64,000 nucleotides of DNA from Stomorhina lunata (GCA_933228675.1 OW121741.1:61278863-61342862), one strand, 5' to 3'. Counted from the first letter of the stretch, positions 11,725 to 24,456 are shown. The notes: generated by a model from the sequence alone, not told the origin. Translations and numbers: made by a program.

Positions 11725-14103
11725 AAACAAGTAAGAGTGGTATATTCGGCTTTGCCGAATCTTGGATACCCTTCACTAATGGTGTTCCAAAAGTACTTAA
11801 TGTAATTCGTAGCAATATTTGGTTATACTAGTATTATATGCAAAGAGTCTTTAAAATTAAGAGTCGGAAAACGAAAACCTTTTCGGTGGCGTCATCATCT
11901 AGAATAGTTATGCACCCAAAGGTTAGGTTGGGCAGGTGGCTGATGTCTATGGAAGCTTCACTTGGGTTCTAAAGTGGTCCCTTTGTGAAAGATAATGATT
12001 ACTAGACTACAAGTAGAGAATGCATATTTAAGCCAGCCAGTAGCTTCGAAATAAAATAGACACATATTTTACGAACATTTAATAAAGTTCGATAGACCAG
12101 ATAAACCATGCAGAAAAGATGCTTCAAAATGTAGATGCCCTTAGATTTGCAATAGCACATCGATTTGATGAAGTTTAAGTATTCTGACATGCAACCCAAA
12201 AACGCTGTGCCCAGTGAGGGTTGTGCACTTTAATTCGTACGAATTATCCAACTAGTAAAAGTTCTTGATTAGTTATGTAAAACTCTGAAGTTAGCGGACT
12301 GATTTAGGTCAAAGCTTTAACAATGATTGTCAATGTATACAAGCCTTAAAATTAAAGGGTATACACTCTTAGTTTTAGATACATACGTGAAATATATAGC
12401 TTTTGAATGGATGGTTATCAGCTTTGTCGGAAAAGTTTACTTATTAATTTGAAGTTAGTTAATTAATTAAAATGAACACTTCATCAATAATATTTGGAAT
12501 GTATAGTTCTTTCGATCTGTCCGATGGATGTTTGGAAAGTTTTGCTCTAGTTCTTTGTGCAATTTTAATGTGATTTAATTTATCAGCATTAAATCGATTC
12601 CCGGTCGGGTTTATATGGGAGATTTCACTAAATGTGAATAGAGCTCGCCCATTTTCAATATCGAACTTTTCAAGAGATCAGAAATACTTTTGTCAAATGT
12701 TGTCCCTCTAGAAAGTTTATTTTAGGCGCTATTGTCCTGAATATCAATATTGTACAACGTCTTTATACTAAATGTCATCATCGTATCTATTATAATTTGT
12801 CATTTATTAGCTACTAAGAGATTGCCTTAGGCGAAGTTATACGGGATCAATTGTCAAATGTGAACGGATTTCTCTCAATTGCAATTAAAAAATTTAAATT
12901 TTTGTTGATATGTGAGATACTTACATACATATGTAGGTTTTGAACGGATATCATGTAATTAGCTGCATTTTTGTACTTCCTAGGAAGATTACCTATAATT
13001 TGATATATAATACATTCTCAAATGTTATCATAATGTTCAAAAGTCAGACACAAAATTAAGATAAATGCAGTGTGTCTGTCTGCTAAAACCAGATTTGTGG
13101 AGCTCCTGAATTGTCGCACCCTGAATTTCAACATTGTCGATCAAAACACCATCGCTTAAACGCTAAATTATATCTACCACAAATTACAGAATGCATCAGG
13201 ATTTAGATAATCCCTTGCGAAGGACGCTATTAAACTTCATCAAAATAAACATCTGAGATATCGACAAAAGAGGAGCTCCAAAAACTTGACTACAACAGAA
13301 AAAAGGACAGACAGGTAGACGGACGGACATGTAGACGGACGGACAAACAAACAGACGGACGGACGGGCAAACAAACAGACGGACGAACAGACGGACGGAG
13401 GTCGCGAAATCGATTCTTGTGCCGATTCTGAGTTGATCGGTACAATTTGAATGGTATTCATAATCAGATTTGTGGAGTATATATATCAGATTTTAGAAAA
13501 TCCTCCCATAAAGAACGATGTCAAATTTCATCACAATCGGTCCATAAACACCTGAGATATCGCTGAAACAATACTTACAAAATGTAAACAAAATTTCTTA
13601 GACACGTACTTTGGGCAATTTGCTGTACATCAAATGTAGTGTTATGGCGATATCTCAATTGTTTATAGACCGCTTTTGATAAAATTTAATAACGTGCTTG
13701 GTGGGGGAATTTCCTAAAATCTGATATAAAATTTATGTAGGTCCGTACTAAAGGAGGATAGTTTTTCCTATTTCTGCATTTAATTTTATCAACAAACATT
13801 CTCTAATGTGTACTTTGGGCAATTTGCGATACATCAAATTCAGTGTTTTAGCGATATATCAGTTGTTTATGGACCGATTTTGATAAAATTTTACAGAGTG
13901 CTTTGGGAAAATATTTCCTACAATCTGATATATAACATATTATCACATGTACACCTGGAGTATCTTTTTTCTCTTGTTATTTAAAAGTGTGTTTCAATCA
14001 AAAATTTTGAAATTTAATAGCGTTCATTGCGGGAGAATTTCCTAAAATCTAGTATATAATTTATGTAGGTCCACCCTCCAGGGGCTTCAGAAACTTGATT
14101 TCA

Positions 14104-14157
<54 letters not shown>

Positions 14158-14298
14158 GGACATCGCTTAATCGATTCTCCTCCCGATTCTGAGTCGATCG
14201 GTATAATTTTTATGGGGTCTACGATCACTAATAAAAAAATTACAAACGGAATCACAAACTTATAATACCCTTTCACCTATTGGTGAAGGGTATAAAAA
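11725..14298 (-). repeat. Dispersed fly repeat, copy 2 (inverted)
   Basis: It has the same ends as copy 1 in reverse orientation: AAACAAGTAAGAGTGG with hairpin ATTCGG, CTTTG, CCGAAT at 11725, and GGTGAAGGGTATAAAAA at 14298. It is about 1 kb shorter than copy 1, mainly because it lacks the mariner, and it preserves the pre-insertion site (about 11820-11885). With copy 1 it forms a multi-kilobase inverted pair around 8491-11724. Confidence 0.8.
14106..14157. repeat. (CAGA)n microsatellite
   Basis: About thirteen CAGA units inside repeat copy 2, longer than the matching CTGT run in copy 1. Confidence 0.9.
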
Positions 14299-14475
14299 TT
14301 AAAAAAAAATTGTTGGTCTTGGTGGGATTTAAACCGGGGTCATTCAGTTTAAATTACCATCTTAATTACAAATAAATACTTCCGTAATAACTTATAAGTA
14401 ATTCTGAGGGTATATTGTAGTCATTACAAGGTAACCAGTTACCAGAGTACTTGCCATTACCAAAGTTTTGCTGGG

Positions 14476-15082
14476 CAGGTGTCCTAGATAAACTACTTCC
14501 TGTTTTAAAAAACAACATTTACTTGCATTTAGTTTCAAATTATGTTTACATAATCTGTCAAAAACATTAATTAAGTTGCTATTGTCATGTTTTAAGCTAC
14601 ATCCAAAAACTGTTATAGCATCCACGTACAAAACCGAGTCAGTTTCCAAACCAGATAAAGCTTTGGTTAACATTCTTTGGAAACTATTTGAAGATATTTA
14701 ATCCAAATTGAAGTCTTGTGGTAAGACTTCAATTTGGTCTTGGTAATGACAATTAGGTGTTGAAAATGCTGTAAACGATCATAAACCACAACTAGACTGT
14801 GGAAGAAACTGTCAAGTACATTTTAGAGACGTCAAAGGTACCTTTAATAGACGTCATCTTCATATAAGAAATGTCAGTATACATTTTTTTTCTATTCTTT
14901 TTTTGTGCTTAGTGGAACATATGATCGCACCCTATGCGGTACTCTATGTAAACGGTCAAGTTTAATCTGTAGATTGAATGTAGAAAAATATTTATCCAAA
15001 ATATCGTCCAACCGTGTTAATGGAAACTTATCATTAACAATTTTGTCATTCAGCTTCTTAAAGCCCACGACCAATCTCCATT
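14476..15082 (-). pseudogene. Ty3/gypsy reverse transcriptase, N-terminal and palm part
   Basis: The minus strand begins with WRLVVGFKKLN and FPLTRLDDILDKYFSTFNL (15082 downward), then degenerates with deletions and stops. It resumes with NSFQRMLTKALSGLE, the palm motif as LYVDAITVFG (the second aspartate of YxDD lost to alanine), LKHDNSNLINVFDRL and VVYLGH. The element is truncated at 15082, where repeat copy 3 starts. Loss of a catalytic aspartate, internal deletions and the 4.3-kb insertion downstream make it clearly dead. Confidence 0.8.
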
Positions 15083-18000
15083 TTTATAAGTTTGTGCATC
15101 CGTTTGTAATATTAGTGATAGTAGACCCCATACAAATTATACCGATCGACTCAGAATCGGGAGGAGAATCGATTAAGCGATGAAATCAAGTTTCTGAAGC
15201 CTCTGGAGGATGAACCTACATAAATTATATATCAGATTTTAGGAAATTCTCCCGCAATGAACGCTATTTCATTTCATCAAAATCGGTTAATGAACACTCG
15301 AAATATCGAAAAATACCAAAAATTAGACGGAAATTTTCAAATTTTTGATTGGAGAGAAAAAAGATACTCCTGGTGTATAAGGGATAATATATTATATATC
15401 AGATTTTAGGAAATGGTTCCCCAAAGCACTCTGTAAAATTTTATAAAAATCGATCCATAAACAACTGAGATATCCCCAAAACACTAAATTTGATGTATCG
15501 CAAATTGCGAAAGTTCGTTGAAAAAATAAAATGCAGAAATAGGAAAAACCCTCTGGAGCACGGACATACATACATTTTATATTAGATTTTAGGAAATTCC
15601 CCCGTCAAGCTCGTTATTAAATTTTATCAAAAGCGGTCCATGAACAACTGAGATATCGCCAAAACACTACTTTTGATGTACAGCAAATTGCCGAAAGTAC
15701 GTGTCTAAGAAATTATGTTTACATTTTGTAAGTAGTGTTTCAGCGATATTTCAGGTGTTTAGGATTTCCTAAAATCTGATATATTTATATACCCTTCAGG
15801 AACTCCACAATCGGCAGGAGAATCGATTTAGCGTTGTCTGCCTGTTTGTCTGTCCGTCTATCTGTTGAAATCAAGTTTTTGGAGCTCTTGTTTCGTCAAT
15901 AGCTCAGATGTTTATGAACCGATTTTCATCAAATTTAATAGCGTTCTTATATTTATATTTTTTATATAGGCTTTTTTTTAACAAAATTTCGAAAATACGT
16001 GCATTTGGTAATTTGTGTTTAAGCGATATTTAATATTTTTGATCGACAATGATGAAATTCAATGGTGGGACGATATCCTAAAATTTGATATAAAATTAAT
16101 GTCGGTATACCCTCCAGGAGCTTCACAAATCTGATTTCAGCAAACATACTGCTTTTGAACATTATGATAATATTAAGTATGTATTAATATCAAATTATAA
16201 GTAACCTCCTAGAAAGTACATAAATGCAACTTTCTAGAGGGAAAACATTTGACAAAAGTATTTCTGATCTCTTGAAATAGTTCGGTATTGAAAATGGGCT
16301 AATTCGGTTCACAATTAGTGAAAGCTTCCATATAACCCCGATCTGGAATCACTTTAATGCTGAAATTAAGTCAAATTATAATAGCAGTTAGCATACCGTG
16401 GTTAATTTACATGTAATCGCTATCTGTTTTCGCTTAATGTTGAAAAAACCTTTATAACACCACAATTCCATAAAATGTCTTTTATTATATAGCATTTAAA
16501 TTTTGCAATAATTTTTCTACATTAGATCAAAAAAGCTCTCATACAATCCGAATTAAACGATTAAGCACAACGAAAAGTATTTAAATGCTTATAAATGTAA
16601 AATATACCCGTTATGAGACCAAATTTTGTGCAAAGTAGTTTTATATATCAGATTTGAGTAAATCTTCCGGCGAAGCACGCTATTTTATCAAAATTGGTCT
16701 ATTAACACCTGATTTTTTATCTCTAAGACAACAAAATTTAGAAGTGATTTTGCCCTAAAATCGGTTAAAAATCTATATATTTTACTAGGAGCTTATGTCC
16801 ATCGTAAGGACATGTATTAATTTAAGAGTCATCAGAAGTTAAGACTTACACAGATCGGAAGAACAATAAATCCCAAATATTTTTGGTGAAATATTCATCT
16901 AAATTAGTCAACTAACTTCAGATATACATATCGTCGTGCGGAAGTTTATGTGCTCTATCCGCCATTTTACACATTTTGAGTTAATAATGCCATTTTAGTT
17001 TTTCGACCCAAAGAGCCACTTTTTGAGTTCGAGATCGGAGATTAAATTAATGTTAATCGCCAAATTTTGTTTTTGAGCGGTCGATTATCTTATTTTGTTC
17101 TCTAGTTTAAGCGGCCAATGTTGGTGGTTTAATCTTCAATGAGAACTGTCAAAACACACATGCATAATAAACAGCTGTTAAAAATACGTAAACAAACAGA
17201 AATTTATAGGTATTTTTGGAAGTGCAAGTGAAGATTTTATCGACTCCGAAATTTATGAAAATTTAAATAAAACAATTATAAGAAAGTTAAGAACTATTAG
17301 AACACGGCCAAATCATTTTTATTTGTATAATAACTATGAAATTCGCGCAATGTCTTCTTCTTCTCCAAAAAAAGTTATGTCATTTTGACAACACATTTAA
17401 CATTTGCAAAAAAAGGTTACCATTTCTTGTTGATCGATATGGCAACACCATGAAATTTAAACCACCACCCAAAAAAATCAAATACAAATAATATGCACTT
17501 TTAGATTAGTTAATTAGAGAATAAATTTAATTTTGATCTCAAACTCAAAAAGTGGCTCTAAATGTTTCAAATCTGCAATCCGTTTTCGGCTATCTCGTCT
17601 AGTTTTGAGATAAATAGTGTCTGTTTTGTTCTATATCCTTCAAAACTTATTTTTTGTGCTATTTTGTTCTATACGCCAAATATGTGGTGTAAAAATCTCA
17701 AAATTCTGTCGTATAGTTTTATAGAAAAAATAAGTTCAAACTTCAAGATCGATTTTCTCAAAATGCATTTTTGGCGTATAGAGCACGTAAACTCCCGCAC
17801 GACGATATAAGTAAATATTTAATTACTTTTCCGACAAAGCAATGATACGTTAGCAACTAATGTAGACTTGATATTTATCCATTCAAAAGCTATATATCTC
17901 ACGTATGTATCTAAAACTAAGAGTGTATAACCAATCATCCTAAGGCATTGCCAAAACTTTGATCTAAATCTGTCCGCTAGCTTCAGAGTTTTACGTAACT

Positions 18001-18304
18001 AATCAAGAACTTCTACTATATATATGATAAGTTCGAATTAAATTACGCTTCGATAATTGATATTCAATACCCTCTTCGAACCAAATTTAAAATTTTTGTT
18101 TAAATATTTTTCGGTTCATAGAGAGTTTTGCGGCATACCTTTATTTTTTTTTCTTTTTACCCGAATAAATTAAATCTAAATTTTATAACGCCAATGTTTG
18201 AGGTAAAGTTCAGTAAGCAGAAACTATAGAATTAACAATAAACTCTTTTGATCTTATACTTATCCAAGATTCGGCATAGTCGAATATACCACTTTTACTT
18301 GTTT
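15081..18304 (+). repeat. Dispersed fly repeat, copy 3
   Basis: Same order of blocks as copy 1. The 5' hairpin end is truncated (starts TTTTTATAAG), the (CTGT)n tract is deleted, and a MITE is inserted at 16929-17807. It ends at the TATACCACTTTTACTTGTTT terminus. A diverged extra fragment of the same repeat follows at 18305-18453. It abuts the truncated gypsy RT at 15081. Confidence 0.75.
16929..17807. mobile_element. Non-autonomous element with long inverted ends (MITE)
   Basis: The ends TCGTCGTGCGG[A/G]AGTTTA at 16931 and the complement ending at 17805 are inverted over about 50 bp, next to TA dinucleotides. A second inverted segment (GAGCCACTTTTTGAGTT near 17021, complement near 17540) lies further in. 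Comparison with copies 1 and 2 shows it interrupts the host repeat between TTCAGAT and AAGTAAAT. There is no transposase. The TA flanks suggest the Tc1/mariner or PIF type. Confidence 0.75.
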
Positions 18305-18663
18305 TCATGAAATTTAATAGCGTTCTTATATTTATATGTTTTATATAGGCTTGTGCTCCAGGAGCATTATTTTACTTATTTGCATTTTTTTAACAAAATT
18401 TCTAAAATACGTGCATTTAGTAATTTGTGATACAAATAATTAAGTGTTTTACACTCCGTCAGGCGCATGTATCTGCCCAGATCATTTAAGAATTTAACAG
18501 TAGTAGTAAGTAATTCTTTATTTATAATTTTTTTTTGTTTTAGATTTACAAAATAAAATAAAGAAGATATTTAATTTAACAATGACATATAGTCGTCTGT
18601 TATTATATAAAAAAACAAGTGTTACATATAAAATAAGTGTAAATGAGTATTTGGCCTAGGTAG

Positions 18664-19117
18664 CTAAATATATTCTTGAATTATCAAGTTGCGATATTTT
18701 AAAGCTAAATTTATGTAATTGTACAATGTTTCCCAAGCATTTACAATTTGTCCATCTAATATAGCTTTAAGCTCACTTTCAGTTAAATAATCTTTACCAA
18801 AATATCTGTTTCTATATTTTTTAAAGATTGGGCATTTTGCCATGAAGTGGTACAAGTTTTCATCTTCGGCTGTATTACATATTGAGCATGTTTTGCTTTC
18901 TATTGAAAAAATTATTTGCATTTAAGGGCAACAGATCACATCTAGTTTTAAACATTGTTGTTATTTGAGTAGTATTTTTTATGTTATTTATGTAATTTGG
19001 ACCCACGCTATGGTCTAAGTTTTTATAAAATCTGGATCTACTATTTTGTGCCAAGTAATTTATTTGTAGAAATAAATAATATCGGTACACGAAAATCTTG
19101 TACCGATATATTTTCAC
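18664..19117 (-). pseudogene. LINE C-terminal region with zinc knuckle
   Basis: Two overlapping minus-strand frames (19117-18875 and 18921-18664) encode the protein tail. It contains CSICNTAEDENLYHFMAKC, a C-X2-C-X8-H-X4-C knuckle seen at the C-terminus of many APE-type LINEs. It is separated from the RT frame by one frame break and internally by another. Confidence 0.75.
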
Positions 19118-20588
19118 CTTCTAAAACAACTCCAAGATCATCACCAATCTCATTTAGTTCCTTTACCCAAAATATTTTGTATTTTAAGGCAATTTTTGAT
19201 AATTTATGTGGTAGTCTCTTTTGTGGATATTGAAAAAGAGTTTTATAAATGTAATTTAGATGTGGATTAAGTGTGTAAAAATAACTGCACTCTGCTCCAG
19301 TTTCTAATAGTAAGGCATAGTTTGGTGTGAAATTAGGAAGTTTCAGTATCCTTTTCATAAAATAACGCTGAAGTTTATCGATCTCATCAAATAATCCAAA
19401 GCCCCAAACTTCTGCCGAGTACGATTGAATGGATCTACAAACCGATTGAAATAATTTCCATTTTGATCTTATATGTATGTCTGGTTTATTTAAAAAGCTT
19501 TTCCAAGTAGAGTTAATACAGTTTTTGGATGATTGATTTCTTTTTTCTAAATGTTTCTTAAAACTCAATCTTGGAGTCATGGTAACACCTAAATAGTTGT
19601 ATTCATTTACTATTTGTATAGGATCGCCTTTAAAATATAAAGTTTCTCTTGGAGATAGTTTTCCTCCAGTTCTAAAGATCATAAGTTCTGATTTAAGCAT
19701 ATTTACTTCCATATTCCACGTTTCACAGTAACTTTCTAGACGTTTAACCATTTCTTTTATTATGTCTATATCATCTGCAAGTAAAACAATGTCATCGGCG
19801 TACATGAGTAAGCGAACATTTATATCATCTATCATCAAGCCACCTCCTAAATACTCATGGAGATCGTTTAAATATAAAGTAAATAGTGTTGGAGATAGAA
19901 GACACCCTTGTTTGACACCTGTAAATGTCTCAAAGTACTCGGAAACACTGCTTCCAGTCCATACTGCTGCTTTTGTAGTTCTGTAGACACTTTCGATAAA
20001 ATTTACAACTTTTGTTGATAAACCCATTAAATGAAGTTTATATATAAGTAATTTTCGCGGAACTCTATCAAAGGCAGCCTTAAAATCCACGAAGAAAGCA
20101 TAAACTTTTCTCTTTTCTTGAAATTTCTTTTTTACTATAACAGACAGATTATAAATATTGTTCACAGTTGAATAATTTGACCTAAATCCGGCCTGGAATT
20201 CATTTAAAATATTATGCTTTTCAATCCATTTCGATAATCTGTTATTTATAACACCCATAAATAATTTTGCGACACAGTTCATAAAAGTTATTCTTCTGTA
20301 ATTTGCAACACAATTAATATCGCCCTTTTTATGTATTGGGAATATTATACTTTTTTCAAATTCTTCATCTAATTTTCCACTTTCAAAGATAATATTAAAT
20401 GTATTTGTAAGCTCAGTGATAAACTCATCTGTGGCATACTTGAACAATTCATAGGGAACCCTATCGACTCCTGGAGCCTTATTTGATTTTGTTTTATTAA
20501 GTGTATTTTTAACTTCAGAGCAAGTTATAATATTATCTAAATCATAATCTGTATGCAACATCGGTGCGTATAAAATATCACTTGCCAA
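19041..20588 (-). pseudogene. LINE reverse transcriptase domain
   Basis: A 515-codon open stretch. Early motifs are KSNKAPGVDRVPYELFK and FPIHKKGD. FVDFKAAFDRVPR carries the first catalytic aspartate, GVKQGCLLSPTLF follows, and MYADDIVLLADD is the YADD palm motif (about residue 265). A thumb region with YNYLGVTM follows. The RT core itself is uninterrupted. It has no ATG: the frame opens downstream of a stop, and the preceding endonuclease ends in another frame, so it is the middle of a broken ORF2. Nearly full RT length suggests moderate age. Confidence 0.9.
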
Positions 20589-20622
20589 TTGAGGTTAATT
20601 AAGTAATTGTTGGAAATAATTT

Positions 20623-22104
20623 TTAAAGACATCTGCAGAAATATGTATTTGCCAGCGACCACCATTCCTTAGAGTCTTTAATTTTATTAACTTTTTCATC
20701 AATTTCTTTTGCGTACTCATCCTTTCTTTTTCTACATTCTGTAATATATTGATAATTAGCATGTAAATAATTTTCTTTGTCTTGTTGATTATTGGTCTTT
20801 CTAAATTTGTTTAATAGATCCAAAGATTTTTTCCTAGCTTTGAGACATTTATAGTTAAACCAATTTGATTTAAACTTTGGATGTTCTATTGTATTTTGGG
20901 TTTTGCTTACAGACACATCAATCACATTTATCAAATTTTCCAGAGACATAAATTCACCATATTCTTTTTTGGATAATAAGTTTTGGTATAATGTTTGCTT
21001 ATATTTTTGAATATGAGGTCCTTTTACTGTATGTTTTGGTAGTAAGTTTAGCGAATTTTGATTTTCCGTATATGTTTTAATATGCAATTTTAAGTGCAGA
21101 GGCATATGGTCTGACCAAATTTTGGGTTCTACTTCAAAAATGTTTATGTAGTTAAGAGCATCTTGAGATATTGCACAAATATCATTCACCGAATTCCCGG
21201 AGCCACTTATGAATGTATATTCTCCCTCTTCATCACCAAATGTGCGCCCATTAAGAATATCTAAACCATAGTCGTTTAAGAATTCCAAAAGATTTTTACC
21301 CTTGGAATTTATAGTTGTGTCTCTCGATTTTCTGATCTCCAGACCTGCTTCAAAAAAGACTTCAAAAACATTTTCTATTTCTTGTTGTAAGCCACCAATA
21401 CGTACATTCATATCTCCAATCAGTATAGCATTTTCTAAATAGTTGTGGGTAAATAAATTTTTGAGTTTTAAAAATTCATTATTCCAATCGGAACCTCTGA
21501 TATACACTGGTATAATGTTAAAATTAACAGAGTTATATTGCAAGTTCATTACTGACGTTTCATTTACTGTAAAAAAGGAATATTTGAAGTTTTTTTTCAA
21601 TCAAGTTTTTATTAAAACCATAGACGCGCCCATTGCTCTACCACGTACACTTAATCGCTCCGCAGGTTTCCAAAATAACTCAAAGTTCGTAAAGTATTTT
21701 TTCCATTTTTCAATATTATAATCTTCGACATGCGTTTCAAATAATGCAAATACATCACACTGGCTCAAATATTTAAAAAATTCTGGAAACAGATATTTAT
21801 TACTTAGACCATGAATATTATAAGATACTACATCTAAACACAATACATTTTTATAATTTAGTTTTTTTGGAGCTACATTATTAAGTAAACAAGTATAATT
21901 TACATTAATTTTACTATAATCGTTAAAATACAATTCTTTTAGAGCATCAGAGCCCTGTTGTTGGTCACAAACAAGAATATTTTGCTTATTCCACCACATC
22001 CATTTATCTTTTATTCTAATCCGGTCATTTACAACAGTAACTTTGTGTAGTTTGCTAACCTTCTTATTTGTTGTTGTTGTTGTAACAGCGTGACCTGTAA
22101 TCAA
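20623..22104 (-). pseudogene. LINE APE-type endonuclease, split by TGA
   Basis: The first half (22104-21601) contains VVSYNIHGLSNKY and FALFETHVED (the glutamate of the active site). The second half (21600-20623) contains ILIGDMNVRIGG (GDxN) and IWSDHMPLHLKL (SDH), completing the apurinic-like endonuclease signature. The halves are in the same frame, separated by one TGA at 21603-21601. A coiled linker toward RT ends with SKEWWSLAN, then shifts frame. This domain would nick target DNA for target-primed reverse transcription. Confidence 0.85.
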
Positions 22105-22124
22105 AATATGAAAAAAGATATGCC

Positions 22125-22425
22125 ATTATTGTTCTCCTAAATCAGGGGACTCCTCTAAATCCAGTCCCAAATGACGCGCCGCTTCAACAGGGTTAGTCCA
22201 TAGGGAATCAGGAGTTAGGAGTGTCGGGTTTGCTGCGCATTGAAAGAGGTGCTGGGTAGTGTGTGGACTTTCACCACAAGCTGGACAGGTGTTTGGTATT
22301 GTAGGATTAATTCTGGACAGGTGTTTGGTATTGTAGGATTAATTCTGGACCAGTATGAATTAAGTCGACTACAATAACCTGATCTTAGTTGTGCCAGTAA
22401 TACCCTAGTAGTTCTAGGCAGACTT
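22125..22425 (-). pseudogene. Jockey-like LINE C-terminal fragment inserted in the LINE
   Basis: The minus strand reads PRTTRVLLAQLRSGYC, then NTCPACGESPHTTQHLFQC (C-X2-C knuckle followed by H and C) and LWTNPVEAARHLGLDLEE. This is the typical end of fly Jockey-type polymerases. It lies between ORF1 and the endonuclease of the surrounding LINE, so it is a 5'-truncated later insertion. A segment of about 30 bp (GGACAGGTGTTTGGTATTGT) is repeated in tandem at 22283-22343, breaking the frame. A CAA-repeat stretch at 22068-22087 may be its tail. Confidence 0.75.
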
Positions 22426-22905
22426 CTCTCTTCCTCTTCTTATTTGTTAGATTATCTGCTGTCAAATCCTTTTCAATATATATTGATGTACCTGCTAAGT
22501 TCTTTGCGTTTTTCAAAATATTTTGAACACTTTGGTCCGAATCCATTTCAACTAAAACGGTAATTTTTCCATTTCTCTCATATAGTTTTTTTGTGCATCT
22601 TATAATAGCCGTGTCTGGAGCTTTCAATTTTTCAAAGCAAATTTTATTTATTATTGCTCTTACTGGTGTTTTAGCGTTTAAGCCACGGAATATTATATTT
22701 TTGCTTTTTAGTTGTTCTTCTAAATGCACGATACGTTTCCGATCCAAATCTTTATCAGCTTTTAGATCGGCAACTTCTTGCTGCAACTTCATATTTGTTC
22801 CTTTAGTAGATCAACATCACTGGTGAGATGTGTTAGTTTTTCTATAACCTCTTTGTTTCCATCCTTTATTATCATTTTAAGATCCTCCACGTCCAAATCT
22901 GCCAT
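22416..22905 (-). pseudogene. LINE ORF1 (coiled coil plus RRM-like), frameshifted
   Basis: An ATG at 22905 opens MADLDVEDLKMIIKDGN and a heptad-rich stretch, which hits a TGA near 22795. The next frame continues the coiled coil (LQQEVADLKADKDL, VHLEEQLKSKN), then NIIFRGLN, the start of an RRM-like fold, and AGTSIYIEKDLT of the C-terminal domain. This layout is that of an L1-type nucleic-acid chaperone ORF1. It is cut at about 22416 by the Jockey-like insertion. Confidence 0.7.
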
Positions 22906-22997
22906 TTAACAGTAATTTAAATAAGTTTATAATGCAGCTAGCTGTTTGAGTCTCCAGGTACCCTCTACAAATATTTTTGGCTATCGTTTTATGAAAA

Positions 22998-23135
22998 ACA
23001 AGTAAGAGTGGTATATTCGGCTTTGCTGAATCTTGGATACCCTTCACCAATGGTGTTCCAAAAGTAAAGTACAAAATCCTAAGAATATATTGATAATTAT
23101 ATAGTTTCAGATTACTGACTTAGTTGAGATCCACA
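22998..23135 (-). repeat. Terminal fragment of the dispersed fly repeat
   Basis: It begins AAACAAGTAAGAGTGGTATATTCGG with the same hairpin and TTGGATACCCTTCACC as copy 2, but breaks off after about 140 bp. Confidence 0.75.
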
Positions 23136-23947
23136 CAAATGCACAGTGGGAAAATACGGTCAAAACTCAATAACTTGGTAATTTCTTGACTTTCGTTCTT
23201 GAAATTTTCAGTATATATAAATAATATTACTTTAGTTAAACTGAAATAGTCTTTTTAAGAAAATATAAAGGCTGTGGTCACTTAAAACTGGACAACTAAA
23301 CATGCTGAAAAATCTATGCTGGAGATTATAAAAATTATTTACTTAAATAGAATAATATATGAAAAGAACACCTATCCTACGATATATGACTTGTCAAAAT
23401 CGGACATGTCCTTTCAGAGATATTGAGCTCATACTATGAGCTTATAACCAGATTTTGTATACTTCTAACAAACCTACGGAAAAACTCTAAACATCAAATA
23501 TTTTTATAAAAAAGATTACGAGTCCTTGAATAATATAAAATTTGCGGATTTTACAATTTTTATTGCGTCCACAATTTATAAATTATATAAAAGTCATTCA
23601 AAATTAAAAATTTTGTTGTTTTTTTATTTTTATATATTAATTTTGCAAAGAATTAGAAAGGAAACTAAAGAAAATGGCATAAAAATATTACATCACTCCT
23701 ATGTTTCACTTCAAGTAGTGATTTTTTCGCGATAAATTGCATAAAATTGTGAAAAAGGGGTGTTACTAAAAACGTTATAATTCTTAAAATTGGATGCAAA
23801 TGGATATGAAATTCATAGAGCTTATTAATGATTCAATTCAGCTATTGTTGTGCTTCAACCTCTAAAAATCTCTTAAAAAAATACGAGGTCTATCAAACTT
23901 TGTATTTAAAATTTTTTAAAAAAATGTTTATGGTTGTTTTAACTGCT

Positions 23948-23983
23948 CGAATTCTAGATGACCAATAGGTCATCTAGAATTCG
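23948..23983. repeat. Hairpin palindrome, 16-bp arms, AATA loop
   Basis: CGAATTCTAGATGACC, AATA, and its exact complement. A second nested copy of the core (TGACCAATAGGTCA) follows at once at 23984-24003. Confidence 0.9.
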
Positions 23984-24456
23984 AAATGACCAATAGGTCA
24001 TTTAGATATTTCGATAAAAACTAAATAAATTATTTAATATTTTTATATAAACAACAATTGTTTGTTCAATACAATCAAAAACGTCATTAAAAAAAAAATG
24101 GAGTAGAACCGTCAGTAGCGAGCAAACAGAAATAATTGGAAAATGTAGGTTATGGTTCATAGCTAAAGGCTCATATGAAATAGGTCACTATTTTTAATAA
24201 TGGAATAATATCTTAACATTATAGAGTCACGGCAAAGACTCTATAATATGAAAATGTTTCCCTTCCACATATTTGGTCGTTTTGAAAACTCCATTTCTGT
24301 AATTCGGAAAGAATTAATGGAGACGATTGTCCAATAAGAGAAAGCTAAGGCTTTAAATTTTCCTGATGATAAAACTTTGTCATGGGAAATTTAAGATTAT
24401 AAAATATTAACATTTAAATTATTTACAAATTCAAATTCATGTTTATTTAGAGTAAA

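Larger units (their letters stand above)
10195..14475. mobile_element. DNA element inserted in the gypsy RT gene
   Basis: Both ends carry the same 14-bp inverted terminus, CCCAGCAAAACTTT (10195-10208, and its complement ending at 14475). The flanking gypsy coding sequence meets in frame if a TG repeated at the two edges is counted once, which suggests a TG-type 2-bp duplication. No transposase was found. The interior contains a tRNA-like promoter block (10440-10507), a LINE tail fragment (11130-11350) and dispersed repeat copy 2 (11725-14298), so it is itself a target of later insertions. Confidence 0.7.
18460..22905 (-). mobile_element. Dead non-LTR retrotransposon (LINE)
   Basis: On the minus strand, ORF1 (22905-22416), an APE-type endonuclease (22104-20623), reverse transcriptase (20588-19041) and a C-terminal zinc knuckle region (19117-18664) follow in LINE order. 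An A/T-rich tail lies around 18530. Lesions: a frameshift in ORF1 near 22795, a Jockey-like insertion at 22125-22425, an in-frame TGA in the endonuclease at 21601-21603, a frameshift and stop near 20600-20640, and frame breaks after the RT. Clade is uncertain; the domain layout fits the APE-type I/Jockey/CR1 group. Confidence 0.85.
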
